This document shows positions 55,743-64,000 of a stretch of 64,000 nucleotides of DNA, one piece after another. The stretch's first letter is position 1. Each line of letters begins with the position of its first letter. The notes under the pieces were generated by a model. It was not told the origin of the DNA, made no database searches, and saw nothing but the letters and a program-made list of their open reading frames with translations. This DNA is from Tepidimonas fonticaldi (GTDB lineage Bacteria > Pseudomonadota > Gammaproteobacteria > Burkholderiales > Burkholderiaceae_C), in NCBI RefSeq assembly GCF_007556755.1, contig NZ_VJOO01000004.1:107096-171095 (forward strand), read 5' to 3'. The position numbers and the translations under genes are program-made.

Positions 55743-56819
55743 GTGCCGGGCACCGCGCCGTCGCGTGGATTCCACCGTTTCACCCGATTGCGCCGCATGC
55801 CGATCGACAGCCGCTCCAGCATCCCCCCGTCCCCGCACCCTGGCGAGGCCGCGCCCGACATTTCCGTGGTGATCCCCGTCTATCACGAGCGGGAGAATCT
55901 GCACGACCTGGTGGCCCGGGTGGGGGAGGCTCTGGAGGCCACCCGCTGGTCGTTCGAGCTGATTTGCGTGGACGACGGCTCGCGCGACGGCAGCCAGCAG
56001 ATCCTCGCCGAACTGGCTGCCGACCGCCCATGGCTGCGGCCCGTGGCCCTGGCGCGCAACTATGGCCAGTCGACGGCGCTGCAAGCCGGTTTCGAGCGCG
56101 CGCGCGGGCGCTATATCGTCACGCTGGATGGCGATCTGCAGAACGATCCGCTGGACATTCCGGCGATGATCGAACGCCTGGAGACCGATCCCTCCGTGGA
56201 CATGATCTCGGGCTGGCGCCACCAGCGCCAGGACAAGGCGCTGTCGCGGCGCCTGCCGTCGGTGCTGGCCAACCGGCTGATCTCGTGGGCGACGGATGTG
56301 CGCCTGCACGACTATGGCTGCGCGCTGAAGGCTTACCGGCGCGAGATCATCGAGCGCATTCACCTGTATGGCGAGTTGCACCGTTTCATCCCGTCCCTGG
56401 CCCGGGAGGTGGGTGCCCGCATCGAGGAGATGCCGGTGCGCCACCATGCGCGCACGCGGGGGCAGTCCAAATACGGCATCGACCGCACCTTCCGCGTCAT
56501 TTTGGATTTGGTGCTGATCGTGTTCTTCCTGCGCTACCGGCAGCGGCCGCTGCACGCGTTTGGCGGGCTGGGGTTGTGGCTGTTGACGCCGGGGCTGCTG
56601 ATTCTGCTCTATCTGTTTGCGGTCAAGCTCAGCGGCGAGGACATCGGCGCGCGGCCGCTGTTGATGGTGGGGGTGATGGCGGTCCTCATGGGGGCGCAAC
56701 TCATCGTCGCGGGCCTGACCGGGGAGTTGCTGATCCGCGTCTATCACGAGGGCTCCGGGCGGCCGCAGTACCACACGCGCGATCTGCCCGAGCCGGCCGC
56801 CAGCGGCCGTCACGCATGA
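55743..56819 (+). CDS. Family 2 glycosyltransferase (polyprenyl-phosphate sugar synthase type)
   Basis: A 358-residue GT2 of the DPM1/ArnC/GtrB type. [52 protein letters not shown] (DxD region) and the two C-terminal TM helices (about 255-320) are diagnostic. It would charge undecaprenyl phosphate with a sugar at the inner membrane. GTG 55743 has AGAGGG four bases upstream; ATG 55797 is the alternative without a Shine-Dalgarno. Neighbouring ugd and epimerase genes could supply uronic acid donors. ATGA overlap with the flippase-like gene. Confidence 0.92.
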   Translation: MPGTAPSRGFHRFTRLRRMPIDSRSSIPPSPHPGEAAPDISVVIPVYHERENLHDLVARVGEALEATRWSFELICVDDGSRDGSQQILAELAADRPWLRPVALARNYGQSTALQAGFERARGRYIVTLDGDLQNDPLDIPAMIERLETDPSVDMISGWRHQRQDKALSRRLPSVLANRLISWATDVRLHDYGCALKAYRREIIERIHLYGELHRFIPSLAREVGARIEEMPVRHHARTRGQSKYGIDRTFRVILDLVLIVFFLRYRQRPLHAFGGLGLWLLTPGLLILLYLFAVKLSGEDIGARPLLMVGVMAVLMGAQLIVAGLTGELLIRVYHEGSGRPQYHTRDLPEPAASGRHA

Positions 56820-57820
56820 CCGGCGTGACGCCCGCCAACCCGGCGCCGCGCGGGCGACGGCTGTGGCGCGTGGCGGTTGCGCTCGCGCTGCTCGGGGCCA
56901 TTCTGGCCTGGGTGCAGCCCGATCGGGTGTTGTCGATTCTGGCCCGGGCGGACCCCGGCTGGGTGCTGGCGGGCTTGCTGAGCAGCACGCTGGGCAATCT
57001 GGCGTCGGCCTGGCGTTGGCGCGATCTGGCGGCGTGGCTGGGGCACCCGGCCCCGCTGTCGTGGATCGTGCCGGTGTATTTCCGGGGAGTGGCGGCCAAT
57101 GTCGTGCTGCCAGGGGCGGTGGTGGGCGGCGACATGCTGCGGGCCTGGGGCCTGCACCGGCGCGGCATGCCCGTGCTGGAGGCGAGCGTGTCCGTGGTGC
57201 TGGACCGCGTGAGCGGTCTGTGGGGGCTGCTGATCCTGGGCGTCCTGGCTCTGGGCGCGGGGTTGTGGTGGGCGCCCGCGACGGGCTGGCTGCCGGCCGT
57301 TCAGCGGCTGGGGGTGGGGTCGGCAGAGGGGCTGGCCCTGCTGGCCGTCGGCGCGGCGGCCGGAATGGCGGTTTTGCCGTATGCCGCCCTGCGCGTGACG
57401 CCCCGGTGGTTGGCGGGCTGGGCGCTGCTGCAGCGGCCAGCGTTGCGGTGGTGGCACCGGCTGGCGACTCACCAGCCAGGCCAGCACTGCGCGCGTCAGA
57501 TCGCGGGATCGTTGGTCGTGCAGACCGCGTCGGTGACGGCCCTGTACTGTGGCGCGCGAGCCATCGGCGCCCCGCTGCCCTGGGAGGCGCTGGCCGTGGC
57601 CGCCGTCCCCATCTTCGTCTTGGCCACGGTGCCCGTGGGGTTTGGCGGCTGGGGCACGCGGGAGGCGGCGGCCATTGCTGCCTTGGCCCCGTTGGGGTAC
57701 GACGCCTCGTCTGCCGTGGCAGTGTCGGTGCTGTACGGCCTGTATCCCTTGGCCCATTCCGCCCTGGCGCTGTGGCCGGTGCCGCAGGTGGACCAGGCCC
57801 CCCCGCAACGCGGGGATTGA
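56816..57820 (+). CDS. Lysylphosphatidylglycerol synthase TM region/UPF0104 family flippase-like protein
   Basis: A 334-residue protein with about eight TM segments of the LPG_synthase_TM (YbhN-like) family. Motifs: LGNLASAWRWRDLAAWLG, NVVLPGAVVGGDMLRAWGLH near residue 90, SVVLDRVSGLWGLLILG, and the C-terminal PVGFGGWGTREAAAIAALAP. These proteins are proposed to move lipid-linked sugars or modified lipids across the membrane. Start overlaps the GT2 stop by 4 bases, supporting joint action on a polyprenyl-linked sugar. Confidence 0.9.
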   Translation: MTGVTPANPAPRGRRLWRVAVALALLGAILAWVQPDRVLSILARADPGWVLAGLLSSTLGNLASAWRWRDLAAWLGHPAPLSWIVPVYFRGVAANVVLPGAVVGGDMLRAWGLHRRGMPVLEASVSVVLDRVSGLWGLLILGVLALGAGLWWAPATGWLPAVQRLGVGSAEGLALLAVGAAAGMAVLPYAALRVTPRWLAGWALLQRPALRWWHRLATHQPGQHCARQIAGSLVVQTASVTALYCGARAIGAPLPWEALAVAAVPIFVLATVPVGFGGWGTREAAAIAALAPLGYDASSAVAVSVLYGLYPLAHSALALWPVPQVDQAPPQRGD

Positions 57821-57828
57821 CCCCCGCG
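57809..57828. terminator. Hairpin between convergent genes
   Basis: CGCGGGG and CCCCGCG form a 7-base stem with a 6-base loop across the stop codon of the flippase-like gene. There is no T-run on either strand, so factor-independent termination is not assured; it may serve as a convergent boundary with ppiC (stop at 57846). Confidence 0.35.
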
Positions 57829-57845
57829 GCGGCGGGTCAGGGGCC

Positions 57846-58628
57846 TTATTGCACCTTGGCCTTGCTGCGCAGCGATTCCTGGAACTCGGCCAGGCGCTGC
57901 TGCTGCAGTTGCTGCTGGAGCTGCGGCTTGATGTCGTCCAGCGGGGGCAGTTGCGCCTTGCGCACGTCATCGACGCGGATCACGTGCCAGCCAAACGGCG
58001 TCTTGACCGGGGTCGAGGTCGTCTCGCCCTTGCCCAGCTTGACCATGGCTTGCGAGAACTCCGGCACGAACACGTCCGGCGTGGCCCAATCGAGATCCCC
58101 GCCGTTGGCGCCGGAGCCCGGATCCTTGGAGCGTTGCTTGGCCAGCTCCTCGAAGCGCGCGCCCTTGGCCAGCTCCGCGATGATGGCTTTGGCCTCGTCC
58201 TCGCTGGCGACCAGGATGTGTCGCGCCCGGTATTCCTGTCCGCTGGTGGCGTTGAGGCGGTCGTATTCGGCCTTCAGGTCGGCGTCCGTCACGGGGTGGC
58301 GACGCTGATGGTCGGCGAACAGTTCGCGAATCAGAATGGTCTGCGTGGCCAGTTCGAGCTGGGCCTTGACCTCGGGCGAGCTGCGCAGGCCGCGCTTGTC
58401 GGCCTCTTGCACGAAGATTTCGCGCAGGATGGCTTCTTCGCGCAACTGCTGGCGCACGGCATCGTCCACCGGGCGGCCCGAGCGGGCCATTTGCTGTTCG
58501 AGCGCCTTGAGCCGCGCCATGGGCACGGGCTTGCCGTTGACGATGGCGACATTCTGGGCCAGGGCCGGCATGGCCAGCCCGGCCGCCAGGCACGTGGCGA
58601 CGGCCACGCGCGACAACACGTTGTTCAT
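57846..58628 (-). CDS. Periplasmic peptidyl-prolyl isomerase, PpiC/parvulin type
   Basis: A 260-residue exported parvulin. Signal peptide MNNVLSRVAVATCLAAGLAM with AxA near residue 23; N-terminal SurA-like helices (about 30-130); parvulin domain with EYRARHILVASEDEAKAII, GARFEELAKQRSKDPGSGAN and TPFGWHVIRVDD. It assists folding of envelope proteins. The ATG has no purine-rich ribosome site (CTCCTCCC precedes it), so initiation may depend on upstream translation. 61 bases after the bolA stop. Confidence 0.94.
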   Translation of the reverse strand: MNNVLSRVAVATCLAAGLAMPALAQNVAIVNGKPVPMARLKALEQQMARSGRPVDDAVRQQLREEAILREIFVQEADKRGLRSSPEVKAQLELATQTILIRELFADHQRRHPVTDADLKAEYDRLNATSGQEYRARHILVASEDEAKAIIAELAKGARFEELAKQRSKDPGSGANGGDLDWATPDVFVPEFSQAMVKLGKGETTSTPVKTPFGWHVIRVDDVRKAQLPPLDDIKPQLQQQLQQQRLAEFQESLRSKAKVQ

Positions 58629-58689
58629 GGGAGGAGTGTCCGAGAGAGGGAAGGTCGGAAAGAAAAAACCGGCGTCGCGGCGATGACCA

Positions 58690-58971
58690 TCAATCGCGCA
58701 GCACCTCGATGGCCAGCGCGTGCAGCCCGGCCGCGAATGCGGGCTGCAGTGCATCATACACAAGCCGGTGGGCGGCCACCCGGTTCAACCCGGCCAGGGC
58801 CGGGGCCGCGATGCGCACCCGAAAATGCGTGCCATGGCCCTGGCCGTTGGCCCCCGCGTGGCCGGCATGCGCCGCGCTCTCGTCGATGACCTCCAGGCGC
58901 GTGGGGGCGAGGGCCGCGCGCAGGGCCTGCTCCAGTCCGTCGGCGGTGGGCCAGGGGTGGGGGATGGTCAT
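58690..58971 (-). CDS. BolA family protein
   Basis: A 93-residue Bol[17 protein letters not shown] (the conserved DES-x-H-GH loop that binds Fe-S clusters with monothiol glutaredoxin), [20 protein letters not shown] and [20 protein letters not shown]. Starts inside the yciB stop (4-base overlap). Likely involved in Fe-S trafficking and stress morphology. Confidence 0.95.
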   Translation of the reverse strand: MTIPHPWPTADGLEQALRAALAPTRLEVIDESAAHAGHAGANGQGHGTHFRVRIAAPALAGLNRVAAHRLVYDALQPAFAAGLHALAIEVLRD

Positions 58972-59501
58972 GCGGGGTCATCCTTGAGGTGGCGGGCGAC
59001 GTACAGGCCCTGTCCAACCAGGAACAGCACCGGGAACACATAGCCCCAGAGCTTGAAGTCCACCCACGCGTCGGTGGAAAAATAGGCCGCCACGCAGGCA
59101 TTCAGTGCCGCCATGAACGCGCAGTAGCCAATCCAGGCCACCGCAAGGCGCGACCACACCGGCGCCGGCAGCTTGAGCTGGCTGCCCAGCAGCACCTGCA
59201 GGATGTTTTTCTTCCAGCCCCACAGGGCCGCTGCCAACGCCAGCGCCATTGCACCGTAAAGCACGGTCGGCTTCCATTTGATGAAGCGCTCGTCCTGCAG
59301 CGTCAGGGTCAGCGCGCCAAACACCAGCACCAGCAGCAGGGTGACCTTCTGCACGGTTTGCAGGCGGCGGTCGATGGCGTAGATCAGGCCCATCTGCACC
59401 ACCGTGGCGGCCATCAGCACGGCGGTGGCCGCGTAGATGCCGTGCCACTTGTAGGCGACGAAGAAGAGCGCGATCGGAAAAAAGTCGATCAGCAAACGCA
59501 T
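58968..59501 (-). CDS. yciB: Septation protein A (YciB/IspZ)
   Basis: A 177-residue inner-membrane protein with five to six TM helices. [20 protein letters not shown] is the family start; [37 protein letters not shown] and [20 protein letters not shown] are conserved. Linked to envelope synthesis and division. In the operon msrB-yciB-bolA-ppiC, a common order in Burkholderiales. Confidence 0.95.
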   Translation of the reverse strand: MRLLIDFFPIALFFVAYKWHGIYAATAVLMAATVVQMGLIYAIDRRLQTVQKVTLLLVLVFGALTLTLQDERFIKWKPTVLYGAMALALAAALWGWKKNILQVLLGSQLKLPAPVWSRLAVAWIGYCAFMAALNACVAAYFSTDAWVDFKLWGYVFPVLFLVGQGLYVARHLKDDPA

Positions 59502-59541
59502 GGACAGGGATTATCGCGGCTGACGGGCGGGCGGCGTCGGG

Positions 59542-59961
59542 TCACAGCGGCTGCCATTGCAGCGCGGCCGAGTTCATGCAGAAGCGCAGGCCCGTCGGCG
59601 GGGGCCCGTCGTCGAACACATGGCCGAGGTGGGCGCCGCAGCCGGCGCACAGCGTTTCGGTGCGGACCATGTCGTGGCTGCGGTCCAGCCGTTCCACGAT
59701 GGCGCCCGGGCGTGCCCGCCAGAAGCTGGGCCAGCCGCAGCCGGCGTCGAATTTGGTGTCGCTGTCGAACAGGTGGGTGCCGCAAGCGATGCAGTGGTAG
59801 CGGCCGGGTTGCCACCAGGTCTCGTAGCGGCCGCTGAAGGGGCGCTCCGTCGCGGCGCGGCGCGTCACCTCGAAGGCCAGCGGCTCGGCCTCGCCGCGGT
59901 CGATCTTGGCGCGCAGCACCTCGCGCCACTCGTCGTCGGTCTTTGCCAGCGGGTATGCCAT
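59542..59961 (-). CDS. msrB: Peptide-methionine (R)-S-oxide reductase
   Basis: A 139-residue MsrB. Zinc-binding Cys pairs are [10 protein letters not shown] and [25 protein letters not shown] and the catalytic Cys in [12 protein letters not shown] complete the active site. It reduces methionine-R-sulfoxide in proteins. It starts 9 bases after selO, so the two are probably co-transcribed. Confidence 0.96.
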   Translation of the reverse strand: MAYPLAKTDDEWREVLRAKIDRGEAEPLAFEVTRRAATERPFSGRYETWWQPGRYHCIACGTHLFDSDTKFDAGCGWPSFWRARPGAIVERLDRSHDMVRTETLCAGCGAHLGHVFDDGPPPTGLRFCMNSAALQWQPL

Positions 59962-59970
59962 GGTCGTGGG

Positions 59971-61536
59971 TCAGGAGGAGCAACTGATGCACAGCCGGCT
60001 GGCCCATTCGGGCGGAAAGTCGGTCAGCGCGGGGTGGGCGGGATCGGCGTCGGGGTGGAGCAGGGCGTCGAGCAGTTCGGCGACCCCGCTCGGGTCGCCC
60101 GCCTGCGCGCGCTCGATGGCCAGCTGGGCCAGGTGGTTGCGCAGCACCACCCGCGGGTTGGCCTGGCGCATGCGCTGCAGGGCGGCGTCGCGCCCGTCGA
60201 TCTGGGCGCGGGTCCGCCATTCGGCGGCCCAGGCGTCGAAGGCATCGCGCTGCAGGAACAGGTCGCGCACCGGGCCGAGCGCGCCGGTGGCTGCCCGGGC
60301 CTCGTGGGCCAATGCGCCCTCGGCCACGGCGTCGGTCAGGCGCCGCCAGAAGATGGGGTAGTCCACCCGGTCGGCCTCCATCAGGCGCAGCAGCGCCTCC
60401 ACCCGCTCGGCGTCGCCCTCCTGTGGCGCACCCAGGCCGAGCTTGGCGTTCATGCGCCGGTGCAGTGCGTTCAGGAAGGTTCCCCGGTAAGGTGTGAGCG
60501 CCGCCAGCGCCTGCTCGGTGTCGTCGAGCAGGGGCACCAGCGCCTGCGCCAGACAATGCAGATTCCAGTAGGCCACCTGCGGCTGGCGTGCGTAGGCGTA
60601 GCGCCCGCCGTGATCCGAATGGTTGCAGATGTGCCGCGAATCAAACGCATCCAGAAACTGGTACGGGCCGTAGTCCAGCGTCAGTCCCAGGATGCTCATG
60701 TTGTCGGTGTTCATCACCCCGTGGCAAAAACCGACGGCCTGCCACGCGGCCAGCAGTGTCGCGGTGCGGCGCACCACCGCTTCCAGCAGTCGGGCATACG
60801 GGTTGGCGCAGCCCTCGGTCGCCCAGGGCAGGGACGGGCCGTCCAGGGTGGGGTCGTGCCACGGTGCCGTGTCCGCAGGGCCCTCGGGTTGGCGGCAGCC
60901 GGGGTAAAAGTGGTCGATGACGAAGTCGGCCAGCGCCCGCAGTCCGGCCTCGTCCCGCAGACTGGCGAAGTGCTCGAAATGCCCGAACCGCACGAAGCTT
61001 GGTGCGAGGCGGGTCACGACGGCCGCGGTCTCGACCGTCTCCCGCCACACCGGGGCGGGCGAGCCGGTCACGCACAGCGCGCGCGTGGTCGGGATGCCCA
61101 GGGCGTGCATGGCCTCCGACGCCAAAAACTCCCGGATCGAGCTGCGCAGCACCGCGCGGCCGTCGCCCATGCGCGAGTAGGGCGTGCGGCCGCTGCCTTT
61201 GAGCTGAACCTCCCACACGCCGTCGGGCCCCGCCCGATCCCCGAGCAGCAGCGCCCGCCCGTCGCCGAGTTGGCCGGCCCAGACGCCAAACTGGTGTCCG
61301 CTGTAGACCGTGGCCACGGGCACGGCCCCGGGCAGCAGGCCGTTGCCGCTGAGCGCGTGCAGATGGCGTTCGTCGGTCCAGCCCTGGGGCAGGCCCAGCG
61401 CACGCGCGGCCGGGGCGCTGACGCCGACCCAGGCCGGTGCCGGCAAAGGCTGCGGCGCGACGGCTTGGCAGTAGGCTGGCCCCAGGGCGGCAAAGCGCGC
61501 CGGCTGCAGTGTGAGCGCGGGGACATCGGCATCCAT
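59971..61536 (-). CDS. selO: Protein adenylyltransferase SelO (YdiU/UPF0061)
   Basis: A 521-residue pseudokinase-fold protein that AMPylates targets. [60 protein letters not shown] and [19 protein letters not shown] (Asn/Asp metal ligands) are conserved. The C-terminus ends in CISCSS, matching the site of selenocysteine in animal SelO; here both redox positions are Cys. Adjacent msrB suggests a shared role in oxidative stress. Start ATG 61536 (MDADVPAL). Confidence 0.96.
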   Translation of the reverse strand: MDADVPALTLQPARFAALGPAYCQAVAPQPLPAPAWVGVSAPAARALGLPQGWTDERHLHALSGNGLLPGAVPVATVYSGHQFGVWAGQLGDGRALLLGDRAGPDGVWEVQLKGSGRTPYSRMGDGRAVLRSSIREFLASEAMHALGIPTTRALCVTGSPAPVWRETVETAAVVTRLAPSFVRFGHFEHFASLRDEAGLRALADFVIDHFYPGCRQPEGPADTAPWHDPTLDGPSLPWATEGCANPYARLLEAVVRRTATLLAAWQAVGFCHGVMNTDNMSILGLTLDYGPYQFLDAFDSRHICNHSDHGGRYAYARQPQVAYWNLHCLAQALVPLLDDTEQALAALTPYRGTFLNALHRRMNAKLGLGAPQEGDAERVEALLRLMEADRVDYPIFWRRLTDAVAEGALAHEARAATGALGPVRDLFLQRDAFDAWAAEWRTRAQIDGRDAALQRMRQANPRVVLRNHLAQLAIERAQAGDPSGVAELLDALLHPDADPAHPALTDFPPEWASRLCISCSS

Positions 61537-61582
61537 GGCGCGATTGTCCCGCCCGGCGGGCAACCTTGCCCGCAGCGGGGCC

Positions 61583-62266
61583 TCAGCCGCGGTCGTTCAG
61601 CAGCGTCTCCAACGCTTCGGGCTGCAGCACGTCGACGCGGCTGAACTCCAGCGAAATCCAGCCGTTCGCCTCGAATGCCTTGAGCACCCGGTTGGTGGTC
61701 TGCCGCGACAGGCCGGCGAGGTGGCCCAGATCCTCTTGCGACAGGGTGATTTTGCGCACGCCCGAGCCGCAAAACATGGTCAGGTACTGCGCCACGCGCT
61801 CCTCGGGCGAGCGCAGCCGGCCGGCTTCGATGGCGGTCATGGCCTGCCCCAGCCGCAGGTTCAGGCGTTGGATGAGGTGGTGGTTGAACGGCAGGCTGGT
61901 GCGGTAGAGCGTCTGAAAATGGGGCAGCGGCAGCCCGATCAGGGTGGTGTCGCGCAGTGCCACCACGTCGTAGCGCCACAGACCGCCGTTGAGCACCGTG
62001 CCCTCGCCAAACCAGTCGCCCGCGAGCACACCCAGAAAGGCCGATACGCGGCCGTCGGGGCCCTCGGTCTGCAATTTGGCCATGCCCGACAGCACCGCCC
62101 ACCAGGCATCCACCGGCGTGCCCCGGCGGATCAGCAGCTCGCCCCGGCCAGCCCGCTGCATGAGCATGGCGTCGATCAACGTTTGCCGCATGCCGCCGTC
62201 CAGCGACGCAAACCACGGCTGCTGGGACAGAAATACGCGGGCGGGACTGCGGGCGTCGAGGGTCAT
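61583..62266 (-). CDS. Crp/Fnr family transcriptional regulator
   Basis: A 227-residue regulator: N-terminal cyclic-nucleotide-type beta-roll (about 20-130; [33 protein letters not shown]), dimer helix ([20 protein letters not shown]), and a winged helix with [20 protein letters not shown]. The recognition helix reads RQTTNR where E. coli CRP has RETVGR, so the half-site may differ. No Cys cluster for Fe-S was seen. Start ATG 62266. Divergent from the acyl-CoA ligase; a CRP-geometry dyad lies between them. Confidence 0.9.
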   Translation of the reverse strand: MTLDARSPARVFLSQQPWFASLDGGMRQTLIDAMLMQRAGRGELLIRRGTPVDAWWAVLSGMAKLQTEGPDGRVSAFLGVLAGDWFGEGTVLNGGLWRYDVVALRDTTLIGLPLPHFQTLYRTSLPFNHHLIQRLNLRLGQAMTAIEAGRLRSPEERVAQYLTMFCGSGVRKITLSQEDLGHLAGLSRQTTNRVLKAFEANGWISLEFSRVDVLQPEALETLLNDRG

Positions 62267-62305
62267 GGCGGGCAGCGGTTGAGGGTTCGCCTGCGCATCG
62301 AAAGC

Positions 62306-62321
62306 TGTCGAAGAGGCGACA
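62306..62321. promoter_or_regulatory. CRP-geometry dyad in the regulator/ligase spacer
   Basis: TGTCG (62306-62310) and CGACA (62317-62321) with a 6-base spacer have the 5-6-5 layout of Crp/Fnr sites, with CG replacing the GA of TGTGA. The position, 40-55 bases upstream of the regulator's start in a shared divergent region, suits autoregulation and control of the ligase gene. Inferred only. Confidence 0.4.
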
Positions 62322-62452
62322 AATCGCGCGCCCTCCGCGGGTTTGTCAGGATGACGGGGGCGAGGCGACCTTGCAATAGTCGTAAGCTTAACGGAGCCGG
62401 TGCCGATTTCGGTGCCGCTCCAAACCACCCCCTACCACGAGGAGAGCCTTCC

Positions 62453-63878
62453 ATGCTGGGCTTGATGCAAGACCGCCCCTTGCTCATTTCTGACCTGATC
62501 GAACACGCCGCGCGCCACCATGGCGACGTCGAGATCGTCTCGCGCCGCGTCGAGGGCGACATCCACCGCACCACCTATGGCGAGGCCGCCGGACGTGCCC
62601 GCCAACTCGCGCGTGCGCTGGACGCGATGGACATCGGCCTGGGCGAGCGGGTGGCCACCCTGGCCTGGAACGGCTATCGCCACTTCGAGATGTACTTTGG
62701 CGTCAGCGGCTCCGGCCGCGTGCTGCACACCATCAACCCGCGCCTGCTGCCCGAGCAGATCGCCTGGATCGTCAACCACGCCGAGGACCGCGTCCTGGCG
62801 TTCGACATGACGTTCTGGCCCATCGTCAAGGGCATCCACGACAAATGTCCGACCGTCCAGCGCTGGGTGGCGCTGTGCGACGACGCGCACCTGGCGCGGC
62901 TGACGGCCGACGGCACGGTGCCCAATCTGGTGAGCTACGAGTCCTGGATCGGCGCCCATCCGGCCACCTACGACTGGCCGCGCTTTTCCGACGATACGGC
63001 AAGCAGCATGTGCTACACGAGCGGCACCACCGGGCACCCGAAGGCGGCGCTCTACAGCCACAAGTCCACCATCCTGCACGCCTACGCCGCGGCGCTGCCG
63101 GACGTGATGTGCCTGAGCGCGCGCGACGCCGTGTTGCCCGTGGTGCCGATGTTCCACGTCAATGCCTGGGGCCTCCCGTATTCGGCGGCGGCCATCGGGT
63201 GCAAGCTGGTGTTCCCCGGCGGGCAGCTCGACGGCAAATCGGTCTATGAACTGTTGGAGTCCGAGCGGGTGACGTTTGCCGCCGGCGTGCCGACCGTCTG
63301 GCAGATGCTGCTGGCCCACATGGGGGCGAATGGGTTGCGCTTGCCGGCGCTCAAGCGCACGGTCATCGGTGGCTCGGCCTGCCCGCCGGCGATGATCACC
63401 GCCTTCCGCGAGCAGTACGGGGTGGAGGTGCTGCACGCTTGGGGCATGACGGAGTTGAGCCCGCTGGGCACGCTGTGCACGCTGAAGAACAAGCACCTGG
63501 CGCTGCCCGAGGAAGAGCAGATGAAAATCCGCCTCAAGCAGGGGCGGGCGATCTTTGGCATCGACATGAAGATCGTCGATGCGGACGGGCGCGAATTGCC
63601 GTGGGACGGCGTGACCCAGGGCGAACTGATGGTGCGCGGCCCCTGGGTGGTCCGCGACTACTACCGCAGCGACAAACCGAGCCCGCTGGTGGACGGGTGG
63701 TTTCCGACCGGCGACGTGGCCACCATCGACGCCGACGGGTATATGCAGATCACCGACCGCAGCAAGGACGTCATCAAGTCGGGCGGCGAGTGGATCAGCT
63801 CGATCGACGTCGAAAACATCGCCATGGCCCACCCGGCGATCCTGATGGCGGCCTGCATCGGCGTCAAACACCCGGCGG
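62453..63878 (+). pseudogene. Acyl-CoA synthetase, C-terminus removed by IS insertion
   Basis: An AMP-forming fatty acyl-CoA ligase starts at ATG 62453 (MLGLMQDRPLLISDLIEHAA; GAGGAGAG upstream). It is normal through CYTSGTTGHPKAALYSHKST (A3), LHAWGMTELSPLG (A5), [20 protein letters not shown] (A7) and [15 protein letters not shown] (A8), to ACIGVKHP at about residue 474. There homology stops and the frame enters insertion-sequence DNA. About 70 residues, including the A10 lysine needed for adenylation, are displaced. The rest may lie beyond the element outside the window. Read-through yields an unrelated Trp/Gly/Arg-rich tail. Confidence 0.85.
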
Positions 63879-64000
63879 TGTCAACCACCAAGTGCAACGG
63901 TGGAATCACTGAAGGGAGTGGCTGGCTTGGGTGGCCTTCTGCAGCATGGCCTGGTAGACCGCGATCGGAGGGTAGAAGCCGTGGATGGCGCGCGGGCGGT
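63879..64000. mobile_element. IS30-like insertion sequence, one end (continues beyond window)
   Basis: From about 63879 the sequence begins TGTCAACCACCAAGTGCAAC, a terminal-repeat-like stretch with the GTTGCACTT core (on the other strand) seen at ends of IS30-family elements. It is followed after a few bases by the stop codon of a transposase reading inward. The exact boundary may shift by a few bases (63875-63879). The other end and any target duplication lie outside the window. Confidence 0.7.
63906..64000 (-). CDS. Transposase, C-terminal fragment (IS30-like, cut by window edge)
   Basis: Thirty C-terminal codons are visible: [19 protein letters not shown] followed by [11 protein letters not shown] and TGA at 63908-63906. 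The (N)NRPR-type pattern at the end of the catalytic domain is typical of IS30-family DDE transposases, where the stop lies close to the terminal repeat as here. Family assignment is tentative because the DDE motif lies outside the window. Confidence 0.6.
   Translation of the reverse strand, partial: RPRAIHGFYPPIAVYQAMLQKATQASHSLQ

Overview
The window is a high-GC, gene-dense stretch of an aerobic betaproteobacterium. Gene content and order point to Burkholderiales, probably a Comamonadaceae-like lineage. The supporting features are the tsaE-amiC-mutL-MFS-miaA operon divergent from queG, the msrB-yciB-bolA-ppiC string, hom-thrC-moeA-moaD-moaE-clpB, and etfBA next to a DmdC-type acyl-CoA dehydrogenase. 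The family assignment is inference from family resemblance; no rRNA or tRNA gene was seen to fix the taxon. No gap without a gene exceeds about 200 bases.

Layout. 1-7.4 kb: the 5' end of a large transglutaminase-like gene, comEC, an EAL-CBS-GGDEF cyclic-di-GMP protein, and the circularly permuted ATP-grasp / alpha-E pair. 7.4-11 kb: a TRAP-TAXI importer with its DUF1850 companion. 11-16.2 kb: a MoxR-DUF58-TgpA operon in which the transglutaminase gene runs in frame, without a stop, into an MltB-type lytic transglycosylase. 16.3-24.1 kb: an HDAC-like deacetylase, an ECHDC3-like crotonase, an MscS channel, then electron-transfer flavoprotein (etfBA), acyl-CoA dehydrogenase and nitronate monooxygenase. 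A sigma70 promoter with two stacked operators precedes etfBA. 24.1-31.3 kb: miaA, an MFS pump, mutL, amiC and tsaE on the minus strand and queG on the plus strand. The AmiC lacks the Zn-binding DPGHGG block. 31.3-36.3 kb: an Mla-like permease and MCE protein with no ATPase gene beside them, an unknown lipoprotein, a NYN-domain protein, a methyltransferase and RNase HI.

36.4-41.5 kb: an RND efflux adaptor and pump, then a toxin-antitoxin locus whose PIN toxin is broken by a frameshift and a lost 3' end while the Phd-like antitoxin and its operator remain. 41.5-44.2 kb: a PIN-PhoH ATPase, a peroxiredoxin and an Mth938-domain protein. 44.3-53.3 kb: AlaA-like aminotransferase, homoserine dehydrogenase, threonine synthase, molybdenum cofactor genes moeA/moaD/moaE, and clpB behind a sigma32-type promoter. 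53.4-57.8 kb: UDP-glucose dehydrogenase and UDP-glucuronate epimerase divergent from a polyprenyl-phosphate glycosyltransferase and a flippase-like membrane protein. 57.8-62.3 kb: ppiC, bolA, yciB, msrB, selO and a Crp/Fnr regulator on the minus strand. 62.4-64 kb: an acyl-CoA synthetase interrupted by the end of an IS30-like element that leaves the window.

Themes. Envelope and peptidoglycan work recurs (TgpA-MltB, AmiC, Mla-like proteins, UgD/epimerase, YciB). So do fatty-acid and acyl-CoA oxidation (etfBA, acyl-CoA dehydrogenase, crotonase, acyl-CoA ligase) and redox repair (MsrB, SelO, peroxiredoxin). No complete new defence or biosynthetic system was recognised. The strongest oddities are the TgpA-MltB fusion, the AmiC with a deleted catalytic motif, the decayed toxin with a retained antitoxin, and the IS-disrupted ligase.
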